Shown: positions 17,969 through 27,626, counted from the first letter of the stretch. The stretch is DNA of 64,000 nucleotides from Sediminibacterium roseum (GCF_009939005.1 NZ_JAACJS010000002.1:154646-218645), one strand, 5' to 3'. Made by a program: numbers and translations. The notes: a model not told the origin generated them from the sequence alone.

Positions 17969-18163
17969 CCGCCCACTTTCGAAAACGCCGCCATGCAAAA
18001 GAGTTGCGGGTACAACGGAACGGATCCCCAATTGCGCAGGTATGAATTTTGTAACCGGTTTAAGACATAATCCTGCTTTGTGCGAAAAACCTTTCGGTTC
18101 GTACTTCGCAAACGAAGACCTGACTGCCGCGCGCGGCGCAGGTTTCACAAAACCCAATCCTTG

Positions 18164-19567
18164 ATGCGGCAAATACGTGTAATTTTCTTTGTACTGTTTC
18201 TCGTGTCGGCCCATACCTGTTTTGCACAGGATTCATCGGTTGTGGTGCAGAAGAACAACACGGTTGTGATCAACAACCTCTTTCTTACGGGCAACAAAAG
18301 AACCAAAAGCTTTATCGTGTTCCGCGAAGTGCCTTTTGTAAAAGGAACGGAGCTGTCGGAATCCGATCTCGAAAAACAGCTCGTACTTGCCCGGCAACAG
18401 GTGATGAACACCTTGTTGTTTGTAGATGTGAATGTTTATGTAGCGGCACGCAACGGCAATCTTGTAGACATTAACATAGACGTAAAAGAGCGCTGGTATT
18501 TTTTTCCGTTGCCGTATTTCCGGCTGGTAGACAGGAACTTTAACCAGTGGTGGGTAGAGCAGCATCGCAGTCTTGAAAGGGTGAACTACGGAATAAAGTT
18601 CACGCAAAACAACATCAGCGGCCGCAACGATAACCTGGATGTGTGGCTGATCACCGGGTATACCCAACAGGTTACCCTGCGCTACAACCTTCCTTTCTTC
18701 GACAGGAAACTGAAACAGGGGTTCAACATCGGTATTATTTCCGCCACGCAGAAAGAGATCAATTATGCAACGGGCGATAACAAACAGCTTTTTTACAGGT
18801 CGGAGGCCGTTAACAAAAAAAACCTTCGGCTCGAATTCACGTATTCCTATCGCCCGGATGTCAGGCAGCGCCACATGTTCCGCATAGGATACAGCAACGA
18901 GCGTGTGTCTGATACCGTGGTAAAGATCAACCCGCAATACTTTCCAAACGGCGGGGCGCAGATGAAATACCTCGATCTTACTTATACGTACCGCTATTAC
19001 AATGTGGATTACCGCCCTTACCCAACCACAGGTTTCTTTGGCGAGGCCAGCCTGTACCGCCGCGGCTTCAACAACACCGACGGGCTCTGGCAGCTCAATG
19101 GCCGGGCAGTGTATGTGCAACCGCTCACCAAAAATGCATTTGTGCATTTTGAAGCCCTTGCCATAGCGAAGGCGCCGTTCCGCAGCTTTTTTGTAAATGA
19201 GAAACTGATCGGCTATGGTTTTTACCAGTTGCGCGGGCTCGAATACAATGTGGTGGATGGAATGGTGGGCGGGGCATTCAAAACAACATTTGCCACCAAG
19301 GTCTTTTCGTTCATTTTAAGAAATCCGTTCCCCAGCAAAACACACGATAAGATCCCCATCCGCTTTTTCCTGAAAACCTATGCCGATGCGGGTTATGCCT
19401 ACAACCCATCGCCACGCCCCACCAATACCCTTAACAACAGGCTGTTGCGTACCTGGGGGTTTGGAATGGATATCGTGTCGATCTACGATTTTGTGTTTAA
19501 AATTGAGTACAGCTTTAATCAACTGGGAAAGGATGGCTTATATTTACAAACCAGGAATGAGTTTTAG
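18164..19567 (+). CDS. Short BamA/TamA-like outer membrane protein
   Basis: A 467-residue exported protein. The start at 18164 gives the signal peptide MRQIRVIFFVLFLVSAHTCFA; the upstream extension to 18080 is basic and not a leader. Residues about 35-115 look like one POTRA domain (NNLFLTGNKRTKSFIVFREVPFVKG, then ...NGNLVDINIDVKERW). The rest is rich in alternating aromatic strands and contains the RPYPTTG motif and a terminal FKIEYSFNQLGKDG strand, as in the BamA/TamA barrel. With one POTRA and no lipoprotein partners it may serve a special export or assembly role. It precedes nadK in the bamA region, which holds the full BamA as well. Confidence 0.82.
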   Translation: MRQIRVIFFVLFLVSAHTCFAQDSSVVVQKNNTVVINNLFLTGNKRTKSFIVFREVPFVKGTELSESDLEKQLVLARQQVMNTLLFVDVNVYVAARNGNLVDINIDVKERWYFFPLPYFRLVDRNFNQWWVEQHRSLERVNYGIKFTQNNISGRNDNLDVWLITGYTQQVTLRYNLPFFDRKLKQGFNIGIISATQKEINYATGDNKQLFYRSEAVNKKNLRLEFTYSYRPDVRQRHMFRIGYSNERVSDTVVKINPQYFPNGGAQMKYLDLTYTYRYYNVDYRPYPTTGFFGEASLYRRGFNNTDGLWQLNGRAVYVQPLTKNAFVHFEALAIAKAPFRSFFVNEKLIGYGFYQLRGLEYNVVDGMVGGAFKTTFATKVFSFILRNPFPSKTHDKIPIRFFLKTYADAGYAYNPSPRPTNTLNNRLLRTWGFGMDIVSIYDFVFKIEYSFNQLGKDGLYLQTRNEF

Positions 19568-19662
19568 GCAGCTCCCGGAAAAGGAAAACGGGCATCGGGC
19601 ACCGTCCGTAAAACCGGCTCCTTGTTTTCCTGTACCTTGAACCTTACACAAGCGATCTCACA

Positions 19663-20541
19663 ATGAAAGTAGCCATCTACAGCCGCGGGTTAGATTTTGA
19701 GCAGGAGAACCCCCTCCTGTTGCTGCTGGAAGAATTGACACGCTACGATACCACCGTGCTCATTTTTCACCAGCTGCTTTCGCAGTTCACCCTGCCCAGG
19801 CATCTGCACGAGAAAATGACCCCTTTTATGACCTCGGATGACCTCGACGAACAGATCGATTGCCTCATCAGTATCGGGGGGGATGGCACTTTGCTGGATA
19901 CGGTGGCGCTGGTGCGGAATAAAAATATTCCCATCCTGGGCATCAATTTCGGTCGTTTGGGGTTCCTTGCAAGTATCAGCAAGGATGAACTGGCCAGTGC
20001 GGTAGACTCACTCATCAACCATACCTACCTGATCGATAAAAGATCTTTGATGCACCTCGACTCGAATGAACCGCTTTTTGGCGATACGCCATTTGCGCTC
20101 AACGAATTCGCGATACACAAAAGGGATATTTCACCGATGGTCAAGATCCACACGTATTTAAACGGTGAATTCCTGAATACGTACTGGGCCGATGGGCTGA
20201 TCGTGTCAACACCCACCGGTTCTACGGGCTACAACATGAGCTGCAACGGGCCCATCATGTTCCCCGACTCGGCCTGCATGGTAATTACACCGGTGGCGCC
20301 ACACAACCTCAACGTCCGCTCGATCATCGTTCCCGATTCGAACGTGATCTCGTTCGAGGTAGAAAGCCGCGCCGACCAGTTCATCTGCGCACTGGATGCA
20401 AGAAGGGAGATCGTGAACAAGAACATCCAGCTTGCCGTAAAAAAAGAAAAATTCGGGGTTAACCTGATACGGCTGAATGAAAACAGTTTCCTGTCTACCT
20501 TGCGCACCAAACTGACATGGGGACTGGATAAAAGAAATTAA
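19663..20541 (+). CDS. nadK: NAD kinase
   Basis: Phosphorylates NAD to NADP in the cytosol. The 292 residues show the family signatures: SIGGDGTLLDTVAL (near 70-83) with the catalytic aspartate, GINFGRLGFLA, NEFAIHKRD (near 147) and the nucleotide motif PTGSTGYNMSCNGP (near 184-197). Length is usual for Bacteroidota. It lies between the BamA-like gene and the DUF6089 gene in the conserved envelope cluster, although its biochemical role is general. Confidence 0.97.
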   Translation: MKVAIYSRGLDFEQENPLLLLLEELTRYDTTVLIFHQLLSQFTLPRHLHEKMTPFMTSDDLDEQIDCLISIGGDGTLLDTVALVRNKNIPILGINFGRLGFLASISKDELASAVDSLINHTYLIDKRSLMHLDSNEPLFGDTPFALNEFAIHKRDISPMVKIHTYLNGEFLNTYWADGLIVSTPTGSTGYNMSCNGPIMFPDSACMVITPVAPHNLNVRSIIVPDSNVISFEVESRADQFICALDARREIVNKNIQLAVKKEKFGVNLIRLNENSFLSTLRTKLTWGLDKRN

Positions 20542-20600
20542 CTTTTATTGTAACGATTTTTGATGCTATTTTACAATATAGAGTCCACAGCAAAATAACT

Positions 20601-21455
20601 ATGCTTAGAAAGACCATAACATTCATCTGCTTAATCATGGGCCTTCAAACCGCTCAGGCGCAATTGATGGAGCCTTATGTGCACCAGGGAGAAGTTGGTT
20701 TTTCTGCAGGGGTGGGTCATTATTTCGGCGACCTCAACCCCACCACTTCAGTAAACCGCCCTAAGCTGTCGGCAGGTATATTTTTCCGCAAACAATTGAG
20801 TAGTTATATCGGCATCCGCCTCAGTGCAGATTATGCCCAGCTTGGCTATTCGGATGTATACAGCAGCAACCCTGTTCAGGTGGCGCGCAACCTCAGTTTT
20901 AATACCAATGTATGGGAGCTGAGCCTTGCCGGCGATTTTAATTTTCTCGAATTTCACCCGGGTTTTGAAGGATACCGATTTACTCCTTATGTTGGCCTGG
21001 GTATCGGCGTGTTCTCTTACGATCCCTATGCCTATCTCAATGGCGAAAAATACATGTTGCGCACATTGGGTACAGAAGGGCAGGGCAGTTCGCTTTACCC
21101 GGAACTGAAACCCTATTCGCCCATCGCCATCAGCGTTCCGCTTACATTGGGTTTCAAATATGCGATCAATGAGAAGGCGAATGTTTTTGCCGAGCTCACC
21201 TACCGCATGACGAGCACCGACTACCTCGATGATGTTAGCGGCGTTTATGCGCCCGATGCTTTCCCGCCATTGCCCGACGGATCGCCATCGCCTGCATTTT
21301 TGCTGCAGGACAGGAGCTACGAAACCGGAACATCCATCGGAACCAAGGGCCGTCAGCGGGGTAACAGCCTTCAGAAAGACGCTTTTGCCACTTTCAGGGT
21401 CGGGATTTCGTTCAATCTCTCCTCTTACCGCTGCCCGGATCCGTCCAGGAGATAA
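20601..21455 (+). CDS. DUF6089 family outer membrane beta-barrel protein
   Basis: A 284-residue exported protein with signal peptide MLRKTITFICLIMGLQTAQAQ. The remainder alternates in the manner of an 8- to 10-strand beta barrel, beginning GEVGFSAGVGHYFGDLNP and containing YVGLGIGVFSYDPYAYLNG. It matches the DUF6089 family, commonly found next to uppS and bamA in Bacteroidota. Its function is unknown; a structural or assembly role in the outer membrane is inferred from position. Here its link to uppS is broken by an inserted AT-rich gene pair. Confidence 0.85.
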   Translation: MLRKTITFICLIMGLQTAQAQLMEPYVHQGEVGFSAGVGHYFGDLNPTTSVNRPKLSAGIFFRKQLSSYIGIRLSADYAQLGYSDVYSSNPVQVARNLSFNTNVWELSLAGDFNFLEFHPGFEGYRFTPYVGLGIGVFSYDPYAYLNGEKYMLRTLGTEGQGSSLYPELKPYSPIAISVPLTLGFKYAINEKANVFAELTYRMTSTDYLDDVSGVYAPDAFPPLPDGSPSPAFLLQDRSYETGTSIGTKGRQRGNSLQKDAFATFRVGISFNLSSYRCPDPSRR

Positions 21456-21678
21456 TACGTGTTTATATCCCTGTTTTGTTGGCAAATTTTAGTATTCCTT
21501 TAATCAACCAGCTGACAATAGTTCACCTCTAACGCCTTTCCAACAGCATTATTATCAAATATTTATAACGGCTCAATGCAGTACCGTAAGCACCTTTCGG
21601 CAACATCTTGTCATTTCACACGTTATAAGCTTGTGTGGGTATCCATTTTGATTTATGTTTACAAGTAAATAATTAGCC

Positions 21679-21888
21679 ATGTTTTACTCAAATGAAGATC
21701 AAAATAGAAGGCAGTTAGAAGCGCTGGGTAGAGTAAAGGAAAAGGCGATGTCTGATCCAATTTATGCTAAATCTATTATTGAATCGGTCATATCACGATC
21801 TGATTCCTCGCTTTGGTCAGCAGGTGAATCGAATGAAATAACTGGAAATGCTGAATCATCAACCGACAAGCGTGATCGCTTTTCATAG
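21679..21888 (+). CDS. Small unknown protein, putative antitoxin of the following gene
   Basis: A 69-residue soluble protein that I do not recognise. The N-terminal two thirds are helical and charged (NEDQNRRQLEALGRVKEKAM, then SIIESVISRSDSS), the tail is polar. Its last 41 bases overlap the next gene in another frame, a typical arrangement of an antitoxin placed before its toxin. Codon use is AT-richer than in all neighbours, as for the next gene. Function as antitoxin is an inference from size, order and overlap only. No DNA-binding motif is evident. Confidence 0.6.
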   Translation: MFYSNEDQNRRQLEALGRVKEKAMSDPIYAKSIIESVISRSDSSLWSAGESNEITGNAESSTDKRDRFS

Positions 21889-22483
21889 CTGTGATATAGA
21901 AGTCGGATTAAAAGTTTTACTGGGATTAGATAACCTTAAGCACAGTACAAATGATTGGGACTGGCTCGGGGATGGTATTTATTTTTGGGAGCAAAATCCA
22001 GAAAGAGCACTAACGTACGCGCGGGAATGCGCAGAGGGCAGGCAAAAGAATAAAAGGAAAATCAATACTCCCTTTGTTTTAGGTTGTGTAATCGATTTAA
22101 AGAACTGCTTTAATCTTACAGAGTCGGTTTCTATCTCCTGGTTAAAGCAAGGATATAAAGATTTTGTAGATCTATGTAAGGCTACCGGCACCCCTATCCC
22201 GCAAAACAAAGACGCCAATAGAAAATTAGATTGTGCTGTGATCAGGTATATCCATACAGTCAATGAGCAGCAGAACTTAACCAGATACGACACCGTTAGA
22301 GCGGCGTTTCCAGAGGGAGAACTTGTTTATGAGGGTTGCGAGATACGTGAACATACTCATATTCAGATATCAGTGCGCACAGAAGACTGTATCAAAGGAT
22401 ATTTCTTGCCTAAGCCCTTTGATGCTTATAATCCCTATTTGAAAGCTCATATAATGGATAAGTATCCTGAATTAGGTTGTTAG
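21848..22483 (+). CDS. Putative ADP-ribosyltransferase-fold protein, candidate toxin
   Basis: A 211-residue soluble protein. Its pattern resembles ADP-ribosyltransferases of the PARP/diphtheria type: AFHSCD with His 13, then LGDGIYFWE with Tyr 45 followed by a NPERALTYA helix, and a late strand HIQISVRTEDCIKGYFLP. The third catalytic position, usually Glu, is not certain here. I recall similar proteins in many bacteria without assigned function. It overlaps the preceding small gene by 41 bases from its ATG, or by 17 if the GTG at 21872 is used. The pair is AT-rich and splits the conserved DUF6089-uppS neighbourhood, which suggests transfer. Confidence 0.65.
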   Translation: MLNHQPTSVIAFHSCDIEVGLKVLLGLDNLKHSTNDWDWLGDGIYFWEQNPERALTYARECAEGRQKNKRKINTPFVLGCVIDLKNCFNLTESVSISWLKQGYKDFVDLCKATGTPIPQNKDANRKLDCAVIRYIHTVNEQQNLTRYDTVRAAFPEGELVYEGCEIREHTHIQISVRTEDCIKGYFLPKPFDAYNPYLKAHIMDKYPELGC

Positions 22484-22624
22484 GTCCGTTAAATCAACCA
22501 ACTGGGAGATAAGCTTATGGCTCCTACCTCGATTCTCCCCCTAAAACAGCCTTAAAATCCAGCAATAACAGCCCTTTCGGTCTTTTTAATTCACCAGATT
22601 TTCGCTTTTGCTTTTGAGTTTCAC

Positions 22625-22632
22625 TAGATTTG
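22625..22632 (+). promoter_or_regulatory. Candidate -7 element for uppS
   Basis: TAGATTTG matches TAnnTTTG and lies 21 bases before the uppS ATG. TTTTG tracts upstream (near 22606-22616) are closer than the usual -33 spacing. Confidence 0.5.
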
Positions 22633-22653
22633 CACCCTAATTGAATTTTCTAT

Positions 22654-23418
22654 ATGCAGGAAAGCCTGATAGACAGGATTGACAAAGGCCGTTTACCCCG
22701 GCACATCGCCATCATCATGGATGGCAACGGGCGTTGGGCGGAAGAGAAAGGACAGGATCGCCTGTATGGTCATTTTCACGGGGTGGAAAGCGTGCGCAAC
22801 ATCGTGGAGGGCAGCGCCGAACTGGGGCTGGAATACCTTACACTCTACGCGTTCAGTACCGAGAACTGGGACAGGCCGCAGCAGGAAGTAGAAGGATTGA
22901 TGTCGCTGCTGGTAGAAACCATCCGCAAGGAAGTTCCCACACTCAACAAAAACAACATCCGTCTTCATGTGATCGGTGACACCAATATGCTGCCGAAGTT
23001 TGCGCAGGATGAGCTGGCCGAAGCATTGGAGATGACGAGCCACAATACAGGCCTCAACCTCATCATGGCGCTGAGCTACAGCAGCCGCTGGGAGCTGGTA
23101 AATGCGGTCAGGAACATCGGGATGGATGTGAAAGCGGGTAAAATAGACCCGGCGAGCATCAACCAGGACACCCTGCAGCAATACCTGACCACCAGCAAGT
23201 TCCCCGATCCGGAACTGATGATCAGGACAAGCGGCGAGTACAGGATCAGCAATTTCTTATTGTACCAGCTGGCCTATGCCGAACTATATTTCACCAATAC
23301 CCGCTGGCCGGATTTCAGAAAAGACAATCTCTACGAAGCCATCATCGACTTCCAGGGACGGGAAAGAAGATTTGGCAAGACCGGGCAGCAAATACAGGAG
23401 GAAACCCAATTGGCATAA
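22654..23418 (+). CDS. uppS: Isoprenyl transferase (undecaprenyl diphosphate synthase)
   Basis: Cis-prenyltransferase that extends farnesyl diphosphate with isopentenyl units to the lipid carrier used for peptidoglycan and other surface glycans. The 254 residues show the family motif IAIIMDGNGRWAEEKG (near 19-34, catalytic Asp in MDGNGRW), the YAFSTENWDRP segment near 75, and the C-terminal RTSGEYRISNFLLYQLAYAE motif with RxSGE. Complete and of normal length. It precedes bamA by 152 bases. Confidence 0.97.
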   Translation: MQESLIDRIDKGRLPRHIAIIMDGNGRWAEEKGQDRLYGHFHGVESVRNIVEGSAELGLEYLTLYAFSTENWDRPQQEVEGLMSLLVETIRKEVPTLNKNNIRLHVIGDTNMLPKFAQDELAEALEMTSHNTGLNLIMALSYSSRWELVNAVRNIGMDVKAGKIDPASINQDTLQQYLTTSKFPDPELMIRTSGEYRISNFLLYQLAYAELYFTNTRWPDFRKDNLYEAIIDFQGRERRFGKTGQQIQEETQLA

Positions 23419-23570
23419 TACTATTCACCCGGCTAACCTTGAGAATGAAGGTGATTTAACAAACACTTTTCATTATTCCAGTTAATTTGCCCCGCCTAAA
23501 AACCCGAACCATTGGCTGACAGGACCGGCCATTTATAACCCCGGTCAGCACCATTTACAAACCGAAACGG

Positions 23571-26306
23571 ATGCAGAAAGTGTACAAAATTTTAGTGTTG
23601 GCTTTAGTAACATCGCTCGTGAGTTTATCGGCACGGTCGCAGGAAACCACACCTCCTGATACCACCATCACTTCCATAGACGTTGACCTCCTCAATATAT
23701 TCAACCAGAAAACCCCAAGAACCTACCGCGTAGCCAACATTTCGGTGATCGGTAACCGTTTTTTCGACGAGAACCTTTTGCTTTCGATTGTCAACATCAA
23801 TGTAGGCGATGAGATCAAGATACCGGGTGGCGATAATTTCTCAAAAGCCATCACCAAATTGTGGAAGGAAAATTATTTCTCCAACGTAGAGATCTACATT
23901 ACCAAACTGGAAGGAAAGAACATCGACATCCAGATCGCGGTAACGGAAAGGCCGAGGTTGTCTAAATTCTATTTCAAAGGCGTTCGCAAGGGCGAAACAG
24001 AGGACCTGGCAGGTAAGACGGGCCTTGTTCCCAACCGCGTGATTACGGAAAACATGAAGATCTCAGCGATAGAGGCGATCAAAAAATTCTATGCAGAAAA
24101 AGGATTTCTCGATGCGAGCGTTAAGATCGTAGAAAGAAAAGACACCTCTTTCAACAACATGCTGACGCTCGATTTTATGATCGACAAGGGCCCGAAAGTA
24201 AAGATCAACAACATCAATTTCGGAGGCAATACCATCGAATCGGCGAAGCTGAAAAAGCAGATGAAGGATACCAAGGAAAGATCAAGGTTCACACTCAACC
24301 CTTCTTTCGATTCGGCCAAAATTGTACAGGCAGACCGCTATACGTTTGAAGAGTACCTGAAAGATTACGGCTTCCTCACCTATTCAAAAACAAAGAAAGT
24401 CCTCGATCCGTACATCCGCCTCAAATTATCGGGTGCGAAATTCGATGAGAAAAAATACATCGAAGACAAAGAGAACATCCTTACCTACTACAACTCCCTC
24501 GGTTACCGCGATGCGGTGATCGAAAAAGATACCGTTTACCACGCAAAGAACGGCGGCCTCAACATCGATATCAAGATGAACGAAGGGCGCCAGTATTATT
24601 TTGGCGACATCAGCTGGAGAGGGAACACCAAGTTTTCAGATTCGGTGCTGTCGCTCATGCTCGGCATCCGCAAAGGCGATATCTACAACCGCGAATTGCT
24701 GGATAAGAAACTTCACCCGGGCGCAGACGGGGGCGATGTGGGTTCGTATTACCAGGACGACGGTTACCTCTTCTTCCGCTCCGAAGCGGTGGAAACAGCG
24801 GTTTACAACGATACGATCGACTTCGAGATCCGCCTGGTGGAAGGTCCGCAGGCAACGATCAAGAATGTGCGCATTTCGGGTAACGACCGTACAAAGGAAC
24901 ACGTGATCCGCCGTGAGCTGAGAACCATTCCGGGCGAAAAATTCAGTCGTACCGACCTGATCCGTTCACAACGTGAGATCGCGCAGCTGAACTATTTTAA
25001 CCAGGAAAAGATCGGCATCGACCCGGTTCCGAACCCGGATGATGGAACGGTTGACATCAACTACCGCGTAGAAGAAAAATCGAGCGACCAGTTAGAATTG
25101 AGTGCAGGTTGGGGAGGTTCCATTGGTTTAACGGGTACATTGGGTATCTCGTTCAATAACTTCTCGATCAAGAATATTTTCACGAAGAAAGCCTGGGATC
25201 CGTTGCCGATGGGAGACGGCCAGAAGCTGAGCCTTCGTGTGCAGAGCAATGGTAAAGCGTTCCGCTCATACAACTTCTCGTTCACCGAGCCATGGCTGGG
25301 CGGAAAGAAGAGGAATGCGCTTACCGTTAGTGTGTACAATACCAAATACGGGCAAACCTATGATCCGCTGACAGGTGCATACGATCCGGATATTGCCAAT
25401 ACACGTTATATCTCAACAACGGGAGCAACCGTGAGCCTTTCCAAACAGTTGAAATGGCCGGATGACTTCTTCTCGTTGTCGATGGGTATCAACTATACAC
25501 GATACAAACTGAGTAACTACGCGATCGATCCTACCAACCTTCCGGGTTTTGAAAATGGGATCGTGAACAACATCAACTTCAGGGTGGCGTTGCAGCGTTC
25601 GTCGGTAGACCAGCCGCTGTTCCCGCGTTCGGGTTCAACGTTCATGTTGAGTCTGCAGGTAACACCGCCGTACTCGCTCATCGATAAAAACATAACCAAC
25701 AAGGCAAATCCATATAACTTCATTGAATACCACAAATGGAGGTTCAACGGAGAGTGGTATGTGCCGCTGGGCAAGCCGCATGGCGAGGAAAAGAACAAAC
25801 AGTTTGTGCTGAAGGCCTCGGCCAAATATGGGTTCCTGGGAAGATTCAACCCGGATCTGCAGATCTCACCGTTTGAAAGGTTCCAGGTGGGAGATGCGGG
25901 ATTGAGCAACCAGTTTGCATTGCTGGGTTACGATATCATTGCGCACAGGGGTTACCCGGTATACGATGTGTCGGATCCTAAGGTGAACCCTGATAAGCAG
26001 ACAGCCAACCAGTACTTCACCATCTTTAACAAATACACACTCGAAATGCGCTACCCGTTGAGCCTCAACCCAAGCAGCACCATTTATGCGCTGGGCTTTT
26101 TTGAAGCGGCCAATGGATGGTACAGTATGAAAGATTATAACCCTTTCAAACTCAGGCGTTCGGTAGGTTTGGGAATGCGTTTCTTCCTGCCGATGTTTGG
26201 TTTGCTCGGGTTTGATTATGGCATAGGATTGGATAGGTTCACGCCGGGAGGAGGCCTCAAAGACGCAGCAAGGTTTACCTTTATGCTGGGCTTCGAACCG
26301 GAATAA
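23571..26306 (+). CDS. bamA: Outer membrane protein assembly factor BamA
   Basis: Central component of the BAM machine that folds beta-barrel proteins into the outer membrane. The 911 residues start with a signal peptide (MQKVYKILVLALVTSLVSLSARSQ), followed by about five POTRA repeats to about residue 480 and a 16-strand C-terminal barrel. Typical marks are the FEEYLKDYGFLTYS helix, GNDRTKEHVIRRELRTIPGE in the last POTRA, and a barrel starting LELSAGWGGSIGLTGTLG. It is followed after 21 bases by three OmpH/Skp genes whose products would carry unfolded barrels to it. The final residue is glutamate after FMLGFEP rather than the usual aromatic end. Confidence 0.96.
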   Translation: MQKVYKILVLALVTSLVSLSARSQETTPPDTTITSIDVDLLNIFNQKTPRTYRVANISVIGNRFFDENLLLSIVNINVGDEIKIPGGDNFSKAITKLWKENYFSNVEIYITKLEGKNIDIQIAVTERPRLSKFYFKGVRKGETEDLAGKTGLVPNRVITENMKISAIEAIKKFYAEKGFLDASVKIVERKDTSFNNMLTLDFMIDKGPKVKINNINFGGNTIESAKLKKQMKDTKERSRFTLNPSFDSAKIVQADRYTFEEYLKDYGFLTYSKTKKVLDPYIRLKLSGAKFDEKKYIEDKENILTYYNSLGYRDAVIEKDTVYHAKNGGLNIDIKMNEGRQYYFGDISWRGNTKFSDSVLSLMLGIRKGDIYNRELLDKKLHPGADGGDVGSYYQDDGYLFFRSEAVETAVYNDTIDFEIRLVEGPQATIKNVRISGNDRTKEHVIRRELRTIPGEKFSRTDLIRSQREIAQLNYFNQEKIGIDPVPNPDDGTVDINYRVEEKSSDQLELSAGWGGSIGLTGTLGISFNNFSIKNIFTKKAWDPLPMGDGQKLSLRVQSNGKAFRSYNFSFTEPWLGGKKRNALTVSVYNTKYGQTYDPLTGAYDPDIANTRYISTTGATVSLSKQLKWPDDFFSLSMGINYTRYKLSNYAIDPTNLPGFENGIVNNINFRVALQRSSVDQPLFPRSGSTFMLSLQVTPPYSLIDKNITNKANPYNFIEYHKWRFNGEWYVPLGKPHGEEKNKQFVLKASAKYGFLGRFNPDLQISPFERFQVGDAGLSNQFALLGYDIIAHRGYPVYDVSDPKVNPDKQTANQYFTIFNKYTLEMRYPLSLNPSSTIYALGFFEAANGWYSMKDYNPFKLRRSVGLGMRFFLPMFGLLGFDYGIGLDRFTPGGGLKDAARFTFMLGFEPE

Positions 26307-26327
26307 TAAAAACCTAAACCACAGTTT

Positions 26328-26840
26328 ATGAAAAAGACAGTTGTACTCTTCGTTGCTTTTTTAGGATTGGCATTCGCAAGCCAGGCGCAACGTTATGCCA
26401 TCATCGATACCAAATACATCCTCAGCAAAATACCGGAATACAGGGATGCCGATACCAAACTGCAGGCAATAGGCGCACAATGGCAGAAAGAGATCGACGA
26501 CAAGCAAACCGCCCTCGATAAAATGTACAAGAATTACGAGGCCGAACAGTTCATGCTCACCGAAGAACTGAAGAAGAAAAGGGAAGACGAGCTTTTTGTA
26601 CGCGAAAAAGAAGTAAGGGAACTGCAGAAAAAACGCTTCGGGTACGAAGGCGACCTTTTCAAAGAGCGCCAGAAAATGGTAAAACCGGTGCAGGATAAGG
26701 TATACAACGCCATCCAGAAAATGGCGATCGCAAAAGCTTATGATTTTGTACTGGATAAAAGTGAAGGAATTACCATTATATTTGCCGACCCCAAACTAGA
26801 CAAGAGCGAAGACGTTTTGAAGGAACTGGGGATCAAATAA
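26328..26840 (+). CDS. OmpH/Skp family periplasmic chaperone
   Basis: A 170-residue exported chaperone expected to bind unfolded outer membrane proteins. Signal peptide MKKTVVLFVAFLGLAFASQAQ, then RYAIIDTKYILSKIPEY, the conserved start of Bacteroidota Skp homologues, and a long charged coiled coil (about 45-120) with KKKREDELFVREKEVRELQKK. The end AKAYDFVLDKSEGITIIFADPKLDKSEDVL is typical. Of the three consecutive copies this is the closest to canonical Skp. It is in an operon with bamA. Confidence 0.93.
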   Translation: MKKTVVLFVAFLGLAFASQAQRYAIIDTKYILSKIPEYRDADTKLQAIGAQWQKEIDDKQTALDKMYKNYEAEQFMLTEELKKKREDELFVREKEVRELQKKRFGYEGDLFKERQKMVKPVQDKVYNAIQKMAIAKAYDFVLDKSEGITIIFADPKLDKSEDVLKELGIK

Positions 26841-26947
26841 GCGTAAAAAAGCGACAGCAACAGGTAACCAAGAAAAAGTAAAATAAATCCGGTGCCGCCA
26901 GGCGGCAAAGGGCTGTAACAACAATCAATTATTATAAACTCTCAAAA

Positions 26948-27562
26948 ATGAAGAAATTATTATTCGTGTGTGCTTTTGCAATCGGCCTTTTGTTGAGCAA
27001 CACAACAAATGCGCAGCAAAAGATTGGATATTTTGACGATCAGCTGGTATTGTCATGGCACCCCGGCCTGGTTGAAAAACTCACCAAGGAAATGACCAGC
27101 TACCAGAACGATTCACTGGCGCAGGATTACAACTATACTTACAGTGATTTCATGCACAAAGACAGTGCCTTCAAAAGAGATTCAGCTACCATGCCTGCAA
27201 GAACAAGGGACATGGCCATCGCCGATATGAACAAACTGAAAGAAAAACTCATCAACTGGCAGGAATATGCGCGCCAGATGAGCGAGCAGAAACAAGAGAT
27301 CATCCTCTACCCATACAAAATGAAAATGGCCGATGCCCTGAAACAGGTAATGGCAGAAGGCAAATTCACAATGGTATTGAACCAGTCGGCATTAACGATC
27401 TATGCATTGCCGCCGGCGGCTGAGAACCTCAACATCAAAGTTGCGCAAAAACTGAAAATTCCTATTCCGAAAGAATACGAAGATGCGTTTAAAACAGGTG
27501 GTGCAGCACCCGCTGCCAACCCGGCAACACCTGCTGGCGGTACCGCCCGCCCGAAACAATAA
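26948..27562 (+). CDS. OmpH/Skp-like periplasmic protein, second copy
   Basis: A 204-residue exported protein with leader MKKLLFVCAFAIGLLLSNTTNAQ followed by QKIGYFDDQLVLSWHPG, which aligns with the start of the Skp core. A helical middle (ARTRDMAIADMNKLKEKLINWQEYARQMSEQKQEI) replaces the longer coiled coil of the first copy. The tail is rich in Ala, Pro and Gly (GGAAPAANPATPAGG). It resembles the third copy more than the first, so these two probably arose from a later duplication. Chaperone function is inferred. It ends in a strong terminator at 27591. Confidence 0.8.
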   Translation: MKKLLFVCAFAIGLLLSNTTNAQQKIGYFDDQLVLSWHPGLVEKLTKEMTSYQNDSLAQDYNYTYSDFMHKDSAFKRDSATMPARTRDMAIADMNKLKEKLINWQEYARQMSEQKQEIILYPYKMKMADALKQVMAEGKFTMVLNQSALTIYALPPAAENLNIKVAQKLKIPIPKEYEDAFKTGGAAPAANPATPAGGTARPKQ

Positions 27563-27590
27563 TAGCTCCATGGCTGAATAAATATTTTGT

Positions 27591-27626
27591 AATAACCCCG
27601 TCATTGCGATGGGGTTATTATTTTTG
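27591..27626 (+). terminator. Intrinsic terminator after the second OmpH/Skp gene
   Basis: AATAACCCC (27591-27599) and GGGGTTATT (27611-27619) form a perfect 9-bp stem followed by ATTTTT. The same T tract reads TATTTTTG (27619-27626), a perfect -7 element, so it may also serve as promoter for the third copy at 27650. Confidence 0.75.
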
